Part shown: piece by piece, positions 10,145-17,517 of the stretch
How positions within the stretch are numbered: position 1 is the first letter of the stretch
Layout: each line of letters opens with the position of its first letter
Source of the DNA: Pseudomonadota bacterium
GTDB taxonomy: Bacteria > Pseudomonadota > Alphaproteobacteria > Caulobacterales > Caulobacteraceae
Assembly: GCA_023409795.1 (NCBI GenBank)
Contig: JAEYQX010000041.1
Location: forward strand, 1 to 49,999
Length of the DNA stretch: 49,999 nucleotides
Direction of reading: 5' to 3'
Notes under the pieces: model-generated
Told to the model about the DNA's origin: nothing
Seen by the model: only the letters and a program-made list of their open reading frames with translations
Databases searched by the model: none
Position numbers and translations under genes: made by a program

Positions 10145-11281
10145 TTACGCGACTTCCTTTACGCGTTCACTGACACGCGCCTGATGCTTTTGCCAGGCCG
10201 CCAGCCAGGCGTCGGCGAACCCGATCCAATCGGCTTCGACCGTGTTCCAACCGCCCGAGATGCGCACGCCGCCCGTGGCGAGGCGATCCAGCCCCATGGC
10301 GGACATGGCCCGCGACGGCTTCACCTTGCCCGACGAACAGGCCGAGCCAGCCGAAACCATGACCCCGGCCAGATCAAGCGTGATCAGCTGCTGGGGGCTG
10401 TCCCATCCTTCGACGGCCATGAACAGGGTATTGGGCAGGCGCGGCGCACCGTCACCGACGATGGTCGCCCCGGCGGCGCGCACGCGGGCCTCGGCCTGAT
10501 CGCGCCAGAATGCGTGCGACTGGGCTTCAGCCAGGTCGCGGGCGGCACAGTCGGCGGCTGCGCCAAAGCCGACGATGCCCGGCACGTTTTCGGTGCCGGC
10601 GCGCAGGCCGCGCTCCTGCCCTGCCCCATGGATGATGCGAACGCCCACAAGGCCTTCCTTCAGCACCAGGGCACCAACGCCCTGCGGGCCGCCCAGCTTG
10701 TGCGCGGACAGGGTCAGGCTGTCGGCTTGCAGCGCGCGAATATCGACCGGAATCTTGCCGGCCGACTGGATGGCATCGACGTGCAGCCAGCCGCCCGCCG
10801 CGTGCACCAGGGCCGCAGCCTGCTCGATCGGCTGGATGACGCCGCTTTCGTTGTTGGCGTGGTGAATGGCTACGACGGCACGGCCCGGGCGGGCCAGAGC
10901 CTCGGCCAGCCAGGCCAGGTCGACCAGACCCACGCCATCGACCGGCAGAACCTCGACGGGCACACCCGATGCCAATGCTGCCTCGGCCACGCAGGGATGC
11001 TCGGTCGCGCTGACGATGACGCGCTCGCAGCCCGCCGCAAGGGCGCTGGCCAGGGCCTGGGCATTGGATTCCGTGCCGCCGGACGAAAAGACCACGGCCG
11101 TAGGATCAGCCCCGACCAGCTCACCGACCTGGGCGCGCGCCGTCTCGACCCGCGCCCGCGCACGGCGTCCGGCCGCATGCACCGCCGAGGGATTGCCATT
11201 GTCCGCCAAGGCTCGCGCCATGACATCCTGCACCTCAGGACGAACCAGGGCAGAGGCATTGTAGTCCAGATAGATACTCAC
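10145..11281 (-). CDS. IscS/NifS-type cysteine desulfurase (group I)
   Basis: A 378-residue PLP-dependent class V aminotransferase-fold enzyme that removes sulfur from cysteine to form a persulfide. The PLP lysine is Lys195 (LSAHKLGGPQ); the catalytic Cys315 sits in SAGSACSSG, the mobile-loop motif of group I (IscS/NifS) enzymes, clearly different from the group II SufS further down the operon. Other motifs are SSGGTESNAQA and HVDAIQSAGK. It lies between iscR and sufB, a usual position in alphaproteobacterial suf operons. The start overlaps the iscR stop by four bases. With sufS frameshifted as given, this is the only intact desulfurase in the window. Confidence 0.92.
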   Translation of the reverse strand: MSIYLDYNASALVRPEVQDVMARALADNGNPSAVHAAGRRARARVETARAQVGELVGADPTAVVFSSGGTESNAQALASALAAGCERVIVSATEHPCVAEAALASGVPVEVLPVDGVGLVDLAWLAEALARPGRAVVAIHHANNESGVIQPIEQAAALVHAAGGWLHVDAIQSAGKIPVDIRALQADSLTLSAHKLGGPQGVGALVLKEGLVGVRIIHGAGQERGLRAGTENVPGIVGFGAAADCAARDLAEAQSHAFWRDQAEARVRAAGATIVGDGAPRLPNTLFMAVEGWDSPQQLITLDLAGVMVSAGSACSSGKVKPSRAMSAMGLDRLATGGVRISGGWNTVEADWIGFADAWLAAWQKHQARVSERVKEVA

Positions 11282-11742
11282 GCCGCAGCCTCCATGCCGG
11301 AGGCTGCAACGCCCATCCGCGCCTGCCCGGGACGTCTCTCAATCACGTCCTCCAGACTGACACTGGCAAGATAGCGGTGGATTTCCTGGCCCAAATCTTC
11401 CCACAGGTGGTGTGTAATGCAGCGCTCGCCGGCGACCATGCACCCCTTGGGAGAGGCTTCGCCGCCGCAGCGAGTGGCCCGGATCGGCTCATCTACGGCC
11501 AGGACGATTTCAGCTACCATGGTCATGCCCGGCGCACGCGCCAGTCGATAGCCGCCGCCAGGGCCCCGGACGCTCTTGACCAGACCGCCCTTGCGCAGGC
11601 GAGCAAACAGCTGCTCCAGATAGCTGAGCGAGATCTCCTGACGCGCCGCGATCTCGGCGAGCGAGACCGCCCGATCTGCGCCATTGCGCGCCAGATCGGC
11701 CATCGCCATCACCGCATAACGTCCTTTTGTCGAGAGACGCAT
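11278..11742 (-). CDS. iscR: Rrf2-family regulator IscR
   Basis: A 154-residue Rrf2 winged-helix regulator. The N-terminus (MRLSTKGRYAVMAMADLA) and recognition region (ISLSYLEQLFARLRKGGLV, then VRGPGGGYRLAR) are IscR-like. Candidate [2Fe-2S] ligands Cys92, Cys101, Cys108 and His111 are all present, so it should sense cluster status and control the suf operon it heads. I start it at the ATG 11742; a TTG four codons upstream is unlikely. A candidate operator lies about 80 nt upstream. Confidence 0.92.
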   Translation of the reverse strand: MRLSTKGRYAVMAMADLARNGADRAVSLAEIAARQEISLSYLEQLFARLRKGGLVKSVRGPGGGYRLARAPGMTMVAEIVLAVDEPIRATRCGGEASPKGCMVAGERCITHHLWEDLGQEIHRYLASVSLEDVIERRPGQARMGVAASGMEAAA

Positions 11743-11822
11743 GGAAGTCCTCAAAAATTTCGCGCTTTATGGGGCTCATGTGCTAGAACCCGCGCCCTCG
11801 CAGACAAGTGTGCCGCGTCAGC

Positions 11823-11854
11823 GGGACTTAGAAAGTCCTACTGCGTTGGTCAAG
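11823..11854 (-). promoter_or_regulatory. suf operon promoter with overlapping palindromic operator
   Basis: On the minus strand TTGACC (11853-11848) and TCTAAGTC (11832-11825) fit the Caulobacter housekeeping promoter pattern TTGACGS-N10-14-GCTANAWC with a 14-nt spacer; read as a sigma70 site it is TTGACC-17-TAAGTC. A perfect inverted repeat GGACTT-AGA-AAGTCC (plus strand 11824-11838) sits exactly over the -10 element. That arrangement suits repression, most simply by IscR encoded directly downstream. Assignment to IscR is inference from position; Fur or another iron regulator is possible. Confidence 0.55.
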
Positions 11855-11902
11855 TATTGTCCGCCCGCGAAACGACAGTTAAAGACAGGATTCCGCTGAT
11901 CC

Positions 11903-12553
11903 ATGCCCGAAGTCATTCTTCCCGGTGCCTCCGGCCGCATCGAAGGCCGCTACTCGCCCGGCAAGCGCGCCAATGCGCCGATCGCCCTGATCCTGCACCC
12001 GCACCCCAAGGCGGGCGGCCACATGAACAATCCGGTCGCCGTGACCCTGCACCAGCTGTTCGTGCAACGCGGCTTTGCCACCCTGCGCTACAACTCGCGC
12101 GGCGTGGGCAAGTCGCAGGGCGAGTTTGACAGCGGCATTGGCGAGCTGGCGGACGCCGCCACCGCGCTTGACTGGCTGCAGGCCAATAATCCGGCCGCGA
12201 CCCAGACCTGGGTCGCCGGCTATCAGTTCGGGGCCTACATCGGCATGCAACTGCTGATGCGCCGCCCGGAAACCGACGGCTTCATCTCGGTGTCGCCGCC
12301 GTCGAACATCTATGACTTCAGCTTCCTGGCCCCCTGCCCGGCGTCTGGCCTGTTCCTGCACGGCACGGCCGACAGCGTCGTGCCGCCGTCGGAAGTCGAG
12401 CGCGTGGTCAACAAGCTGCGCACCCAAAAGGGCATCGTCATCGACTACGAACTGGAAGAAGGCGCCAGCCACTTCTGGCAGGACCACCTGGACGCCGTCG
12501 ACCGCCGCGTCGGTGCCTACCTGGACAAGCGCCTGGCTGAAAAGCCGGCCTGA
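11903..12553 (+). CDS. Alpha/beta-hydrolase-fold protein with altered nucleophile elbow
   Basis: A 216-residue COG2945-like alpha/beta-hydrolase. The oxyanion-side motif HPHPKAGGHMNNP, RYNSRGVGKSQGEFD, the acid region HGTADSVVP (Asp157) and the histidine region GASHFWQDH (His190) are visible. The nucleophile elbow, expected as GxSxG, reads GYQFG at 106-110, so Gln108 stands where the catalytic serine should be. The protein may be non-hydrolytic or use another residue; the codon is CAG, two changes from most Ser codons. It is divergent from iscR. No substrate can be named. Confidence 0.8.
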   Translation: MPEVILPGASGRIEGRYSPGKRANAPIALILHPHPKAGGHMNNPVAVTLHQLFVQRGFATLRYNSRGVGKSQGEFDSGIGELADAATALDWLQANNPAATQTWVAGYQFGAYIGMQLLMRRPETDGFISVSPPSNIYDFSFLAPCPASGLFLHGTADSVVPPSEVERVVNKLRTQKGIVIDYELEEGASHFWQDHLDAVDRRVGAYLDKRLAEKPA

Positions 12554-12559
12554 TCGAAC

Positions 12560-12739
12560 CTAGCTGCAGGGATACGAGGCGAAGCTCGCCTCGTATTCGG
12601 CCTGGGTTGTCGTAAAGCCCATCTCGCGCCGACGCTGATCGACCGTCTCGGGCGCTTTAAGATTGATCGACTGCCATTCGCCCGCCATGCAGGTCATCTG
12701 GGTGCCATAGGCTTGCGCCCGGCCTTCAGCCAGGGCCAG
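12560..12739 (-). CDS. Small ORF or gene remnant, unrecognised
   Basis: After an in-frame TGA at 12742-12740 there is an open frame of 59 codons ending at the TAG 12562-12560, downstream of and parallel to the DMT exporter gene. It begins LALAEGRAQAYGTQMTC and ends YEASFASYPCS. The opening resembles the end of a signal peptide with an AQA cleavage site, and there is a pair of Cys residues (17 and 58), so it looks like a small secreted protein that has lost its N-terminus. The first ATG would give 45 residues. No family recognised; it may be non-coding. Confidence 0.3.
   Translation of the reverse strand: MALAEGRAQAYGTQMTCMAGEWQSINLKAPETVDQRRREMGFTTTQAEYEASFASYPCS
12571..12597 (+). terminator. 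Stem-loop after the alpha/beta-hydrolase gene
   Basis: TACGAGGCGA (12573-12582), loop AGC, TCGCCTCGTA (12586-12595), extended by one A-T pair and one G-T wobble. It lies 18 nt after the hydrolase stop. There is no good T-run on the plus strand, so termination efficiency is uncertain. It also falls inside the small minus-strand ORF. Confidence 0.4.
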
Positions 12740-12750
12740 TCAATCCCCCC

Positions 12751-13710
12751 CTAGTGCTCGACCTCCGTCACGACGTTGGCCGTCGGGCGATGCGCCCTCA
12801 CACACCAGATAACGCTGGTTATCATAAGCGCAATAGCCAGCAGTTCGATCAGGCTGGGGCCACGCTGTTCCCAGATGAAGCCATAGATGAAGGCGAACAA
12901 GGTCTCGAACACGATCATCTGGCCCAGCATGGTCAGGGGCAGCAAGCGGCTGGCCTGGTTCCAGAAGGCATTGCCGATGATGGAGGCAAAGACTGCTACG
13001 CCCAGGCTGACGCCGATCAGCCCCACCAGCACATCCTGGTCCAGCGCCGGGCTGGTCAGGGCGGCCGGGACCGCCAACAGCAGGGCAAAGCCGCCGGTCA
13101 CCACGCCTGAAAGCAGGGACCAGTCATGGGCCGCGACACTGGGCAGGTGCCCCATCCAGCGACTGTTGCCGATCGCAAAGATGGACCACGACACCAGGGC
13201 CGCCAGGGCACAGCCCAGGCCGATCAGGGTCTGGCCCATGTCGGCGGCCCCCACCTGGGTCTGGGTCAGGGACTCCCAGCCGATCAGGCCCACGGCAAGG
13301 GCCGCGACCGCGATCGGCGGCCCGACCCTCGACAGCGGGGGCGACTTCGCGTCACGCAGCCCCCACAGGGCCACGACGATGGGCACCATGCCGACGATCA
13401 GGGCCGAGGCGGCGACCCCCGCCAGATGGACGCTGACCACCAGGAAGATGAAATAGACGACATTGCCGGTCAGGCTCAGCCAGGCCAGGGCGCGCCATGC
13501 CCGCCAGTCCAGCCCGGCCGCGACCTTCTTCCAGCGCGGCGCGATCAGCAGGGCGGCGATCAGGCCATAGGCCAGATAGCGGCCCGCCGACAGCAACAGG
13601 GGCGACGCCTCGGGCGCAACCTTTGGAGCCAGGAAGACCGTGCCCCACATGGCCCCGGCGGCCATACCGCTGGCCACGCCCCAGAAACGCGGGGATCTGA
13701 TGCTGCTCAC
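12751..13710 (-). CDS. EamA/DMT-superfamily transporter
   Basis: A 319-residue inner-membrane protein with about ten hydrophobic helices in two EamA-type repeats (first helix near GVASGMAAGAMWGTVF, second half from about residue 160). Members export amino acids or other metabolites; the substrate cannot be told. The GTG at 13710 was chosen because it overlaps the anmK stop by four bases (GTGA) and places the first helix near the N-terminus; the longer reading frame to 13800 lies wholly inside anmK. Probably co-transcribed with anmK. Confidence 0.85.
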   Translation of the reverse strand: MSSIRSPRFWGVASGMAAGAMWGTVFLAPKVAPEASPLLLSAGRYLAYGLIAALLIAPRWKKVAAGLDWRAWRALAWLSLTGNVVYFIFLVVSVHLAGVAASALIVGMVPIVVALWGLRDAKSPPLSRVGPPIAVAALAVGLIGWESLTQTQVGAADMGQTLIGLGCALAALVSWSIFAIGNSRWMGHLPSVAAHDWSLLSGVVTGGFALLLAVPAALTSPALDQDVLVGLIGVSLGVAVFASIIGNAFWNQASRLLPLTMLGQMIVFETLFAFIYGFIWEQRGPSLIELLAIALMITSVIWCVRAHRPTANVVTEVEH

Positions 13711-14846
13711 GCCTGTCCAGGCTCCACGATACGTCCGCCCGTCATGGGCTGTTTGACCCCGGTGGTGCCGGGGAAGCTGATGGGGAGGCCCAGATGGCAA
13801 CGCGCCGCCAGGTAGGCAAAGGCCTCGGCCTCGATGCTGTCGCCCCGCCAGCCCTCATACTCGGCGGTTGTGACAGGCGTGCCAAGGCGATCACGTATGG
13901 CCTGCAGCAGCGTCGGATTGTGCCGCCCACCGCCACAGGCGACCACGCGGTGGGGTCGCTCACTGCAGCGCGCCACCCCCAGGGCCACGGCCTCAGCGGC
14001 AAAGGCGGTCAGGGTGGCGGCGGCGTCCTCCAGCCCAAGGCCGGCGACCGTGTCCAGGCTGAAATCATAGCGGTCCAGGGACTTGGGTCCGGTGGCCGAG
14101 AAATAGGGGTGGGACAGATAGGCCGACAGGGCGGCCTGGTCGACGCGGCCCGCCCGGGCCAGAGCGCCCCCCTCGTCCATCCGCGCGCCGGTGCGGGTCT
14201 GAACCAGCTGGTCCACCATGCCGTTGGCCGGGCCGGTATCAAAGGCCTCCAGTTCGCCGTCGGCGCGGACCAGGGTGATATTGCCCACTCCGCCCAGGTT
14301 GAGCACCGCAACCGGCCCCTCCAGCCCTGCCTTCTGCACCAGGGCGGCGTGATAGACCGGGGCCAGCGGTGCCCCCTGCCCGCCCGCCGCGACATCTGGC
14401 GTGCGAAAATCCCAGGCCGTGGGCAGGCCCAGTCCCTCGGCAACCCGGGCCGCGTCGATCAGCTGGACCGTGCGACCGGGGCGTTGCGGCGTCGGGGCCT
14501 CATGCAGGACCGTCTGGCCATGCACCCCGACCAGGTCGAGGCTGGACGGGGCAAGGCCGTGGGCAGCCATGAAGTCTCGGGCGGCAGCCAGATGAGCCTC
14601 GGCCACGGCAATGCGGGCCGCCTGGAAGCTGTCCGGCTCATCCGCGCCGCGGGGCCAGGCCAGGGCATCCCCGATCGCCGTTTCCACGATAGAGCGGGTA
14701 TGCGGATCCAGCTTCATCTCACCTGCCGGACCCAGGCCCAGGATGGCCTCGCCATCGGTTTCGATCACGGCCATGTCGACGGCATCCAGGGAGGTGCCGG
14801 TCATGAAGCCCAGAACGCGCAGGGTCTTTTTCGCAGAGGTCGCCAT
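13707..14846 (-). CDS. anmK: Anhydro-N-acetylmuramic acid kinase AnmK
   Basis: A 379-residue ASKHA-fold kinase that opens and phosphorylates 1,6-anhydro-MurNAc to MurNAc-6-phosphate in cell-wall recycling. Motifs seen: GFMTGTSLDAVDMAV at the N-terminus, DLVGVHGQTVLHEAP, LNLGGVGNITL, FDTGPANGMVDQLV and VACGGGRHNPTLL. Length matches the family. It is the first gene of a two-gene unit with the DMT exporter and is divergent from tyrS (about 180 nt between starts). Confidence 0.93.
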   Translation of the reverse strand: MATSAKKTLRVLGFMTGTSLDAVDMAVIETDGEAILGLGPAGEMKLDPHTRSIVETAIGDALAWPRGADEPDSFQAARIAVAEAHLAAARDFMAAHGLAPSSLDLVGVHGQTVLHEAPTPQRPGRTVQLIDAARVAEGLGLPTAWDFRTPDVAAGGQGAPLAPVYHAALVQKAGLEGPVAVLNLGGVGNITLVRADGELEAFDTGPANGMVDQLVQTRTGARMDEGGALARAGRVDQAALSAYLSHPYFSATGPKSLDRYDFSLDTVAGLGLEDAAATLTAFAAEAVALGVARCSERPHRVVACGGGRHNPTLLQAIRDRLGTPVTTAEYEGWRGDSIEAEAFAYLAARCHLGLPISFPGTTGVKQPMTGGRIVEPGQA

Positions 14847-15027
14847 GGCGGGTTGACTGCCACGTCCGCCACGCCGTAGCTAGGCCCATGATCGCCGCCC
14901 GCGCCCTTTCTGGCTCGTATTACCGTTCGCTGACCTAGCGAGCGGCTGCGATCTCATGCCGCCTCGCTGGTGGCATGACTTCCGACAGGAAGGACGGCCG
15001 CCGGCATCCCTGCTACGGAACCGTCCC

Positions 15028-16284
15028 ATGACCGACTACGCCTTCAAGTCCGACTTCCTGAAAACCCTGCAAGCGCGCGGCTATATCCATCAGGTTACCC
15101 ACCCGGTGGAGTTGGACGAAGCAGCGTCGAACGGCATCGTGACGGGCTATATCGGCTTTGATGCGACGGCCCCCAGCCTGCACGTCGGCAGCCTGATCCA
15201 GATCATGATGCTGCGCCGCCTTCAGCAGGCCGGGCACAAGCCGGTGGTCCTGATGGGCGGCGGCACGACCCGCGTCGGCGACCCGACCGGCAAGGATGCC
15301 TCGCGGCCCCAGCTGACCGACGAGACGATCCAGGCCAACATCGACGGCATCCAGAAGGTCTTTGCCAGGTTCCTGAAGTTTGGCGACGGCCCGACCGATG
15401 CCATCATGCTGAACAACGACGAATGGCTGTCCAAGTTCGGCTACATCCAGTTCCTGCGCGAGTTCGGCACCCACTTCACCGTCAACCGGATGCTGAGCTT
15501 TGACTCGGTCAAGCTGCGCCTTGAGCGCGAGCAGCCGATGACCTTCCTCGAGTTCAACTACATGCTGATGCAGTCGGTGGACTTCCTGGAGCTGAACCGC
15601 GCCCACAATGTCACCCTCCAGATGGGCGGCTCGGACCAGTGGGGCAACATCACCTCGGGCGTCGACCTGGTCCGTCGGGTGGACCAGAAGGCCGCCTTTG
15701 GCCTGACCACGCCCCTGCTGACGACCGCATCGGGCGGCAAGATGGGCAAGACCGCCTCGGGGGCCATCTGGCTGAACGAGGAGCAGCTCAGCCCCTATGA
15801 CTACTGGCAGTTCTGGCGCAACGTCGACGACGCCGACGTCGGCCGGTTCATGCGCCTGTTCACCGACCTGCCCCTGGACCAGATCGCCCTTTATGAAGCG
15901 ATGGAAGGCGCAGGCATCAACGAGGCCAAAAAGGCCCTTGCTGACGCCGCCACCTCGATGCTGCACGGCACCGAGGCCGCCCAGACCGCTCGCGCGGCGG
16001 CTGAATCCGCCTTTGAAAAGGGCCAGTTGTCCGCCGACCTGCCGACTGTCGAGATGGCCCGCGACGAGGTGGTGGGTGCCATGATCGCAGCCGTGGCCAC
16101 CAAGGCCGGCCTGACCAACTCCAACGGCGAGGCGCGCCGCCTGGCCCAGGGTGGTGGTCTGCGCCTGAATGACGCCGCCATCAGCGACGGTGCCCGGCTG
16201 ATCGCCGAGACCGACCTGAATGCCGACGGCGTGCTGAAACTGGCCGCTGGCAAGAAGAAGATCGTCCTGGTGAAGCCCGTCTAA
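15028..16284 (+). CDS. tyrS: Tyrosyl-tRNA synthetase
   Basis: A 418-residue class I aminoacyl-tRNA synthetase that charges tRNA-Tyr. The HIGH-like motif appears in ATAPSLHVGSL, the KMSKS loop as GGKMGKTASG, and the tyrosine pocket blocks include MGGSDQWGNI and FNYMLMQSVDF. A C-terminal S4-like RNA-binding domain is seen (about 350-418; EARRLAQGGGLRLNDAAI). I start at ATG 15028 (MTDYAFKSDF) because upstream residues of the open frame are non-conserved. The 181 nt upstream (14847-15027) show small inverted repeats but no recognisable riboregulator. Confidence 0.96.
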   Translation: MTDYAFKSDFLKTLQARGYIHQVTHPVELDEAASNGIVTGYIGFDATAPSLHVGSLIQIMMLRRLQQAGHKPVVLMGGGTTRVGDPTGKDASRPQLTDETIQANIDGIQKVFARFLKFGDGPTDAIMLNNDEWLSKFGYIQFLREFGTHFTVNRMLSFDSVKLRLEREQPMTFLEFNYMLMQSVDFLELNRAHNVTLQMGGSDQWGNITSGVDLVRRVDQKAAFGLTTPLLTTASGGKMGKTASGAIWLNEEQLSPYDYWQFWRNVDDADVGRFMRLFTDLPLDQIALYEAMEGAGINEAKKALADAATSMLHGTEAAQTARAAAESAFEKGQLSADLPTVEMARDEVVGAMIAAVATKAGLTNSNGEARRLAQGGGLRLNDAAISDGARLIAETDLNADGVLKLAAGKKKIVLVKPV

Positions 16285-16292
16285 CCATCCGC

Positions 16293-16316
16293 TCATCCCT
16301 GCGCACGCAGGGATCC
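16293..16316. repeat. REP-like palindrome / stem-loop between tyrS and bcp
   Basis: ATCCCTGCG (16295-16303), loop CA, CGCAGGGAT (16306-16314): a perfect 9-bp inverted repeat in the 59-nt gap. It resembles short 'CATCCCTGCG..CGCAGGGATCC' palindromes that occur repeatedly between genes in many proteobacterial genomes. It may also terminate tyrS, but no T-run follows directly. I see only one copy in this window. Confidence 0.5.
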
Positions 16317-16343
16317 AGCCCTCCCCTTTGCCCGTGGCTAATC

Positions 16344-16811
16344 ATGACTGAAATCCTCGAAAACACCCCGGCTCCCGCCTTCAGCCTTGCGACGGATGGT
16401 GGGGGTCAGGTCAGCCTGGCGGATTTCGCGGGCAAGGCGGTGGTGCTCTATTTCTATCCCAAGGCGGACACGCCCGGCTGCACGACGGAGGGCCTGGATT
16501 TCTCTGCCCTGGCTGACGGGTTCGCGACGGCCAATGCCGTAGTGGTCGGCGTGTCGCGCGATGCCGTCAAGAAGCTGGACCGTTTCAAGGCCAAGTATGA
16601 GCTCAAGGTGATCCTGGGCTCGGACGAGGATGGCACGGTTTGCGAAGCCTACGGCACCTGGGTCCAGAAGAAGCTTTATGGGCGCGAGTATATGGGCGTC
16701 GAACGGGCCACCTTCCTGATTGATGGCACGGGGGTCGTTCGAAAAATCTGGCATAACGTCAAGGTCAAGGGTCATGCAGAGGCGGTTCTGGCTGCCGTTC
16801 AGGCCCTCTGA
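16344..16811 (+). CDS. bcp: Thioredoxin-dependent peroxiredoxin (Bcp/PrxQ type)
   Basis: A 155-residue peroxiredoxin reducing hydrogen and organic peroxides. The peroxidatic cysteine is in PKADTPGCTTEG. Many Bcp proteins have a resolving Cys five residues later (CTxEAC); here that place is Leu (CTTEGLDF), so it is either a one-Cys type or uses a distant cysteine such as that in GTVCEAYGTW. Length and the VVGVSRDAVKKLDRFKAKY block are typical. It follows tyrS by 59 nt containing a strong palindrome, so is probably independently transcribed. Confidence 0.9.
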   Translation: MTEILENTPAPAFSLATDGGGQVSLADFAGKAVVLYFYPKADTPGCTTEGLDFSALADGFATANAVVVGVSRDAVKKLDRFKAKYELKVILGSDEDGTVCEAYGTWVQKKLYGREYMGVERATFLIDGTGVVRKIWHNVKVKGHAEAVLAAVQAL

Positions 16812-16924
16812 TCTGAAGTTATTGCGCCCTTCTGACTTGCCACCGGCCTCTTGCTCAACTTAACCTTGTTTCCAAGGGGGGCGCGTGGAGTTCAGCCCAT
16901 AACGGGCAGGAGGCAGTCAGCGTC

Positions 16925-17464
16925 ATGTTCAACAAGAATAAGCCTTTCGAGAACGAGCCCCAGAATCGGGCCAGTCCAGGGACTCCGGCAGCGGATATGA
17001 ACATCCCGGCCGCACCCTCGCCCTCGCCTTCGCCGCGGCCTGAAGCCGCCCGGGCCGCGCGCTCGACCAGCCTTTCCACCCTGTCGGCGGGTGTGAAGTA
17101 TGAAGGCAATATCTCCGGCACCGGCGAGTTGCAGGTCGACGGGTCGCTAAAGGGCGACATCCGCGTCGTCCAGGTGACCATCGGTGAAGGCGGGTCCGTC
17201 GAAGGCTCGGTCCATGCCGACGTCCTGCACGTCCGGGGCCGCGTGTCCGGCTCGATCGTGGCCAAGCAGGTCCACCTCTATGCCTCGTCCCATGTCGAGG
17301 GTGACATCACCCAGGAACAGATTTCCATCGACAAGGGGGCCTGGTTCCAGGGTCGATGCACCCAGGCCAAGCGTGACGCCGCCCCGGCCCAGATCACGGC
17401 ACCGGCCGAGAAGCCCTCTGCCCTGCCCCAGCCGGACAAGCCTGCGGCCAAGCCAGCCGCCTGA
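16925..17464 (+). CDS. Bactofilin (polymer-forming cytoskeletal protein)
   Basis: A 179-residue bactofilin. The central beta-helical core (about 55-150) shows the repeating glycine/valine pattern: KYEGNISGTGELQVDGSLKG, then GSVEGSVHADVLHVRGRVSG and SSHVEGDITQEQISIDKG. It is flanked by a proline/serine-rich N-terminal tail and an Ala/Pro/Lys-rich C-terminal tail, both likely disordered. Bactofilins assemble nucleotide-independent filaments at the inner membrane; in Caulobacter BacA/BacB recruit the cell-wall synthase PbpC to the stalk. AGGAGG precedes the ATG by 11 nt. The gene ends in a strong terminator. Confidence 0.93.
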   Translation: MFNKNKPFENEPQNRASPGTPAADMNIPAAPSPSPSPRPEAARAARSTSLSTLSAGVKYEGNISGTGELQVDGSLKGDIRVVQVTIGEGGSVEGSVHADVLHVRGRVSGSIVAKQVHLYASSHVEGDITQEQISIDKGAWFQGRCTQAKRDAAPAQITAPAEKPSALPQPDKPAAKPAA

Positions 17465-17481
17465 TGATCCTGCCTTGAAAG

Positions 17482-17517
17482 AAGGGCGGCCTTTGCGGGC
17501 CGCCCTTTTGCTTTTTA
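17482..17517 (+). terminator. Rho-independent terminator after the bactofilin gene
   Basis: AAGGGCGGCC (17482-17491), loop TTTGCG, GGCCGCCCTT (17498-17507), then TTGCTTTTT. A perfect 10-bp GC-rich stem followed by T-runs. It lies just before the end of the convergent prfB gene. Confidence 0.85.
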
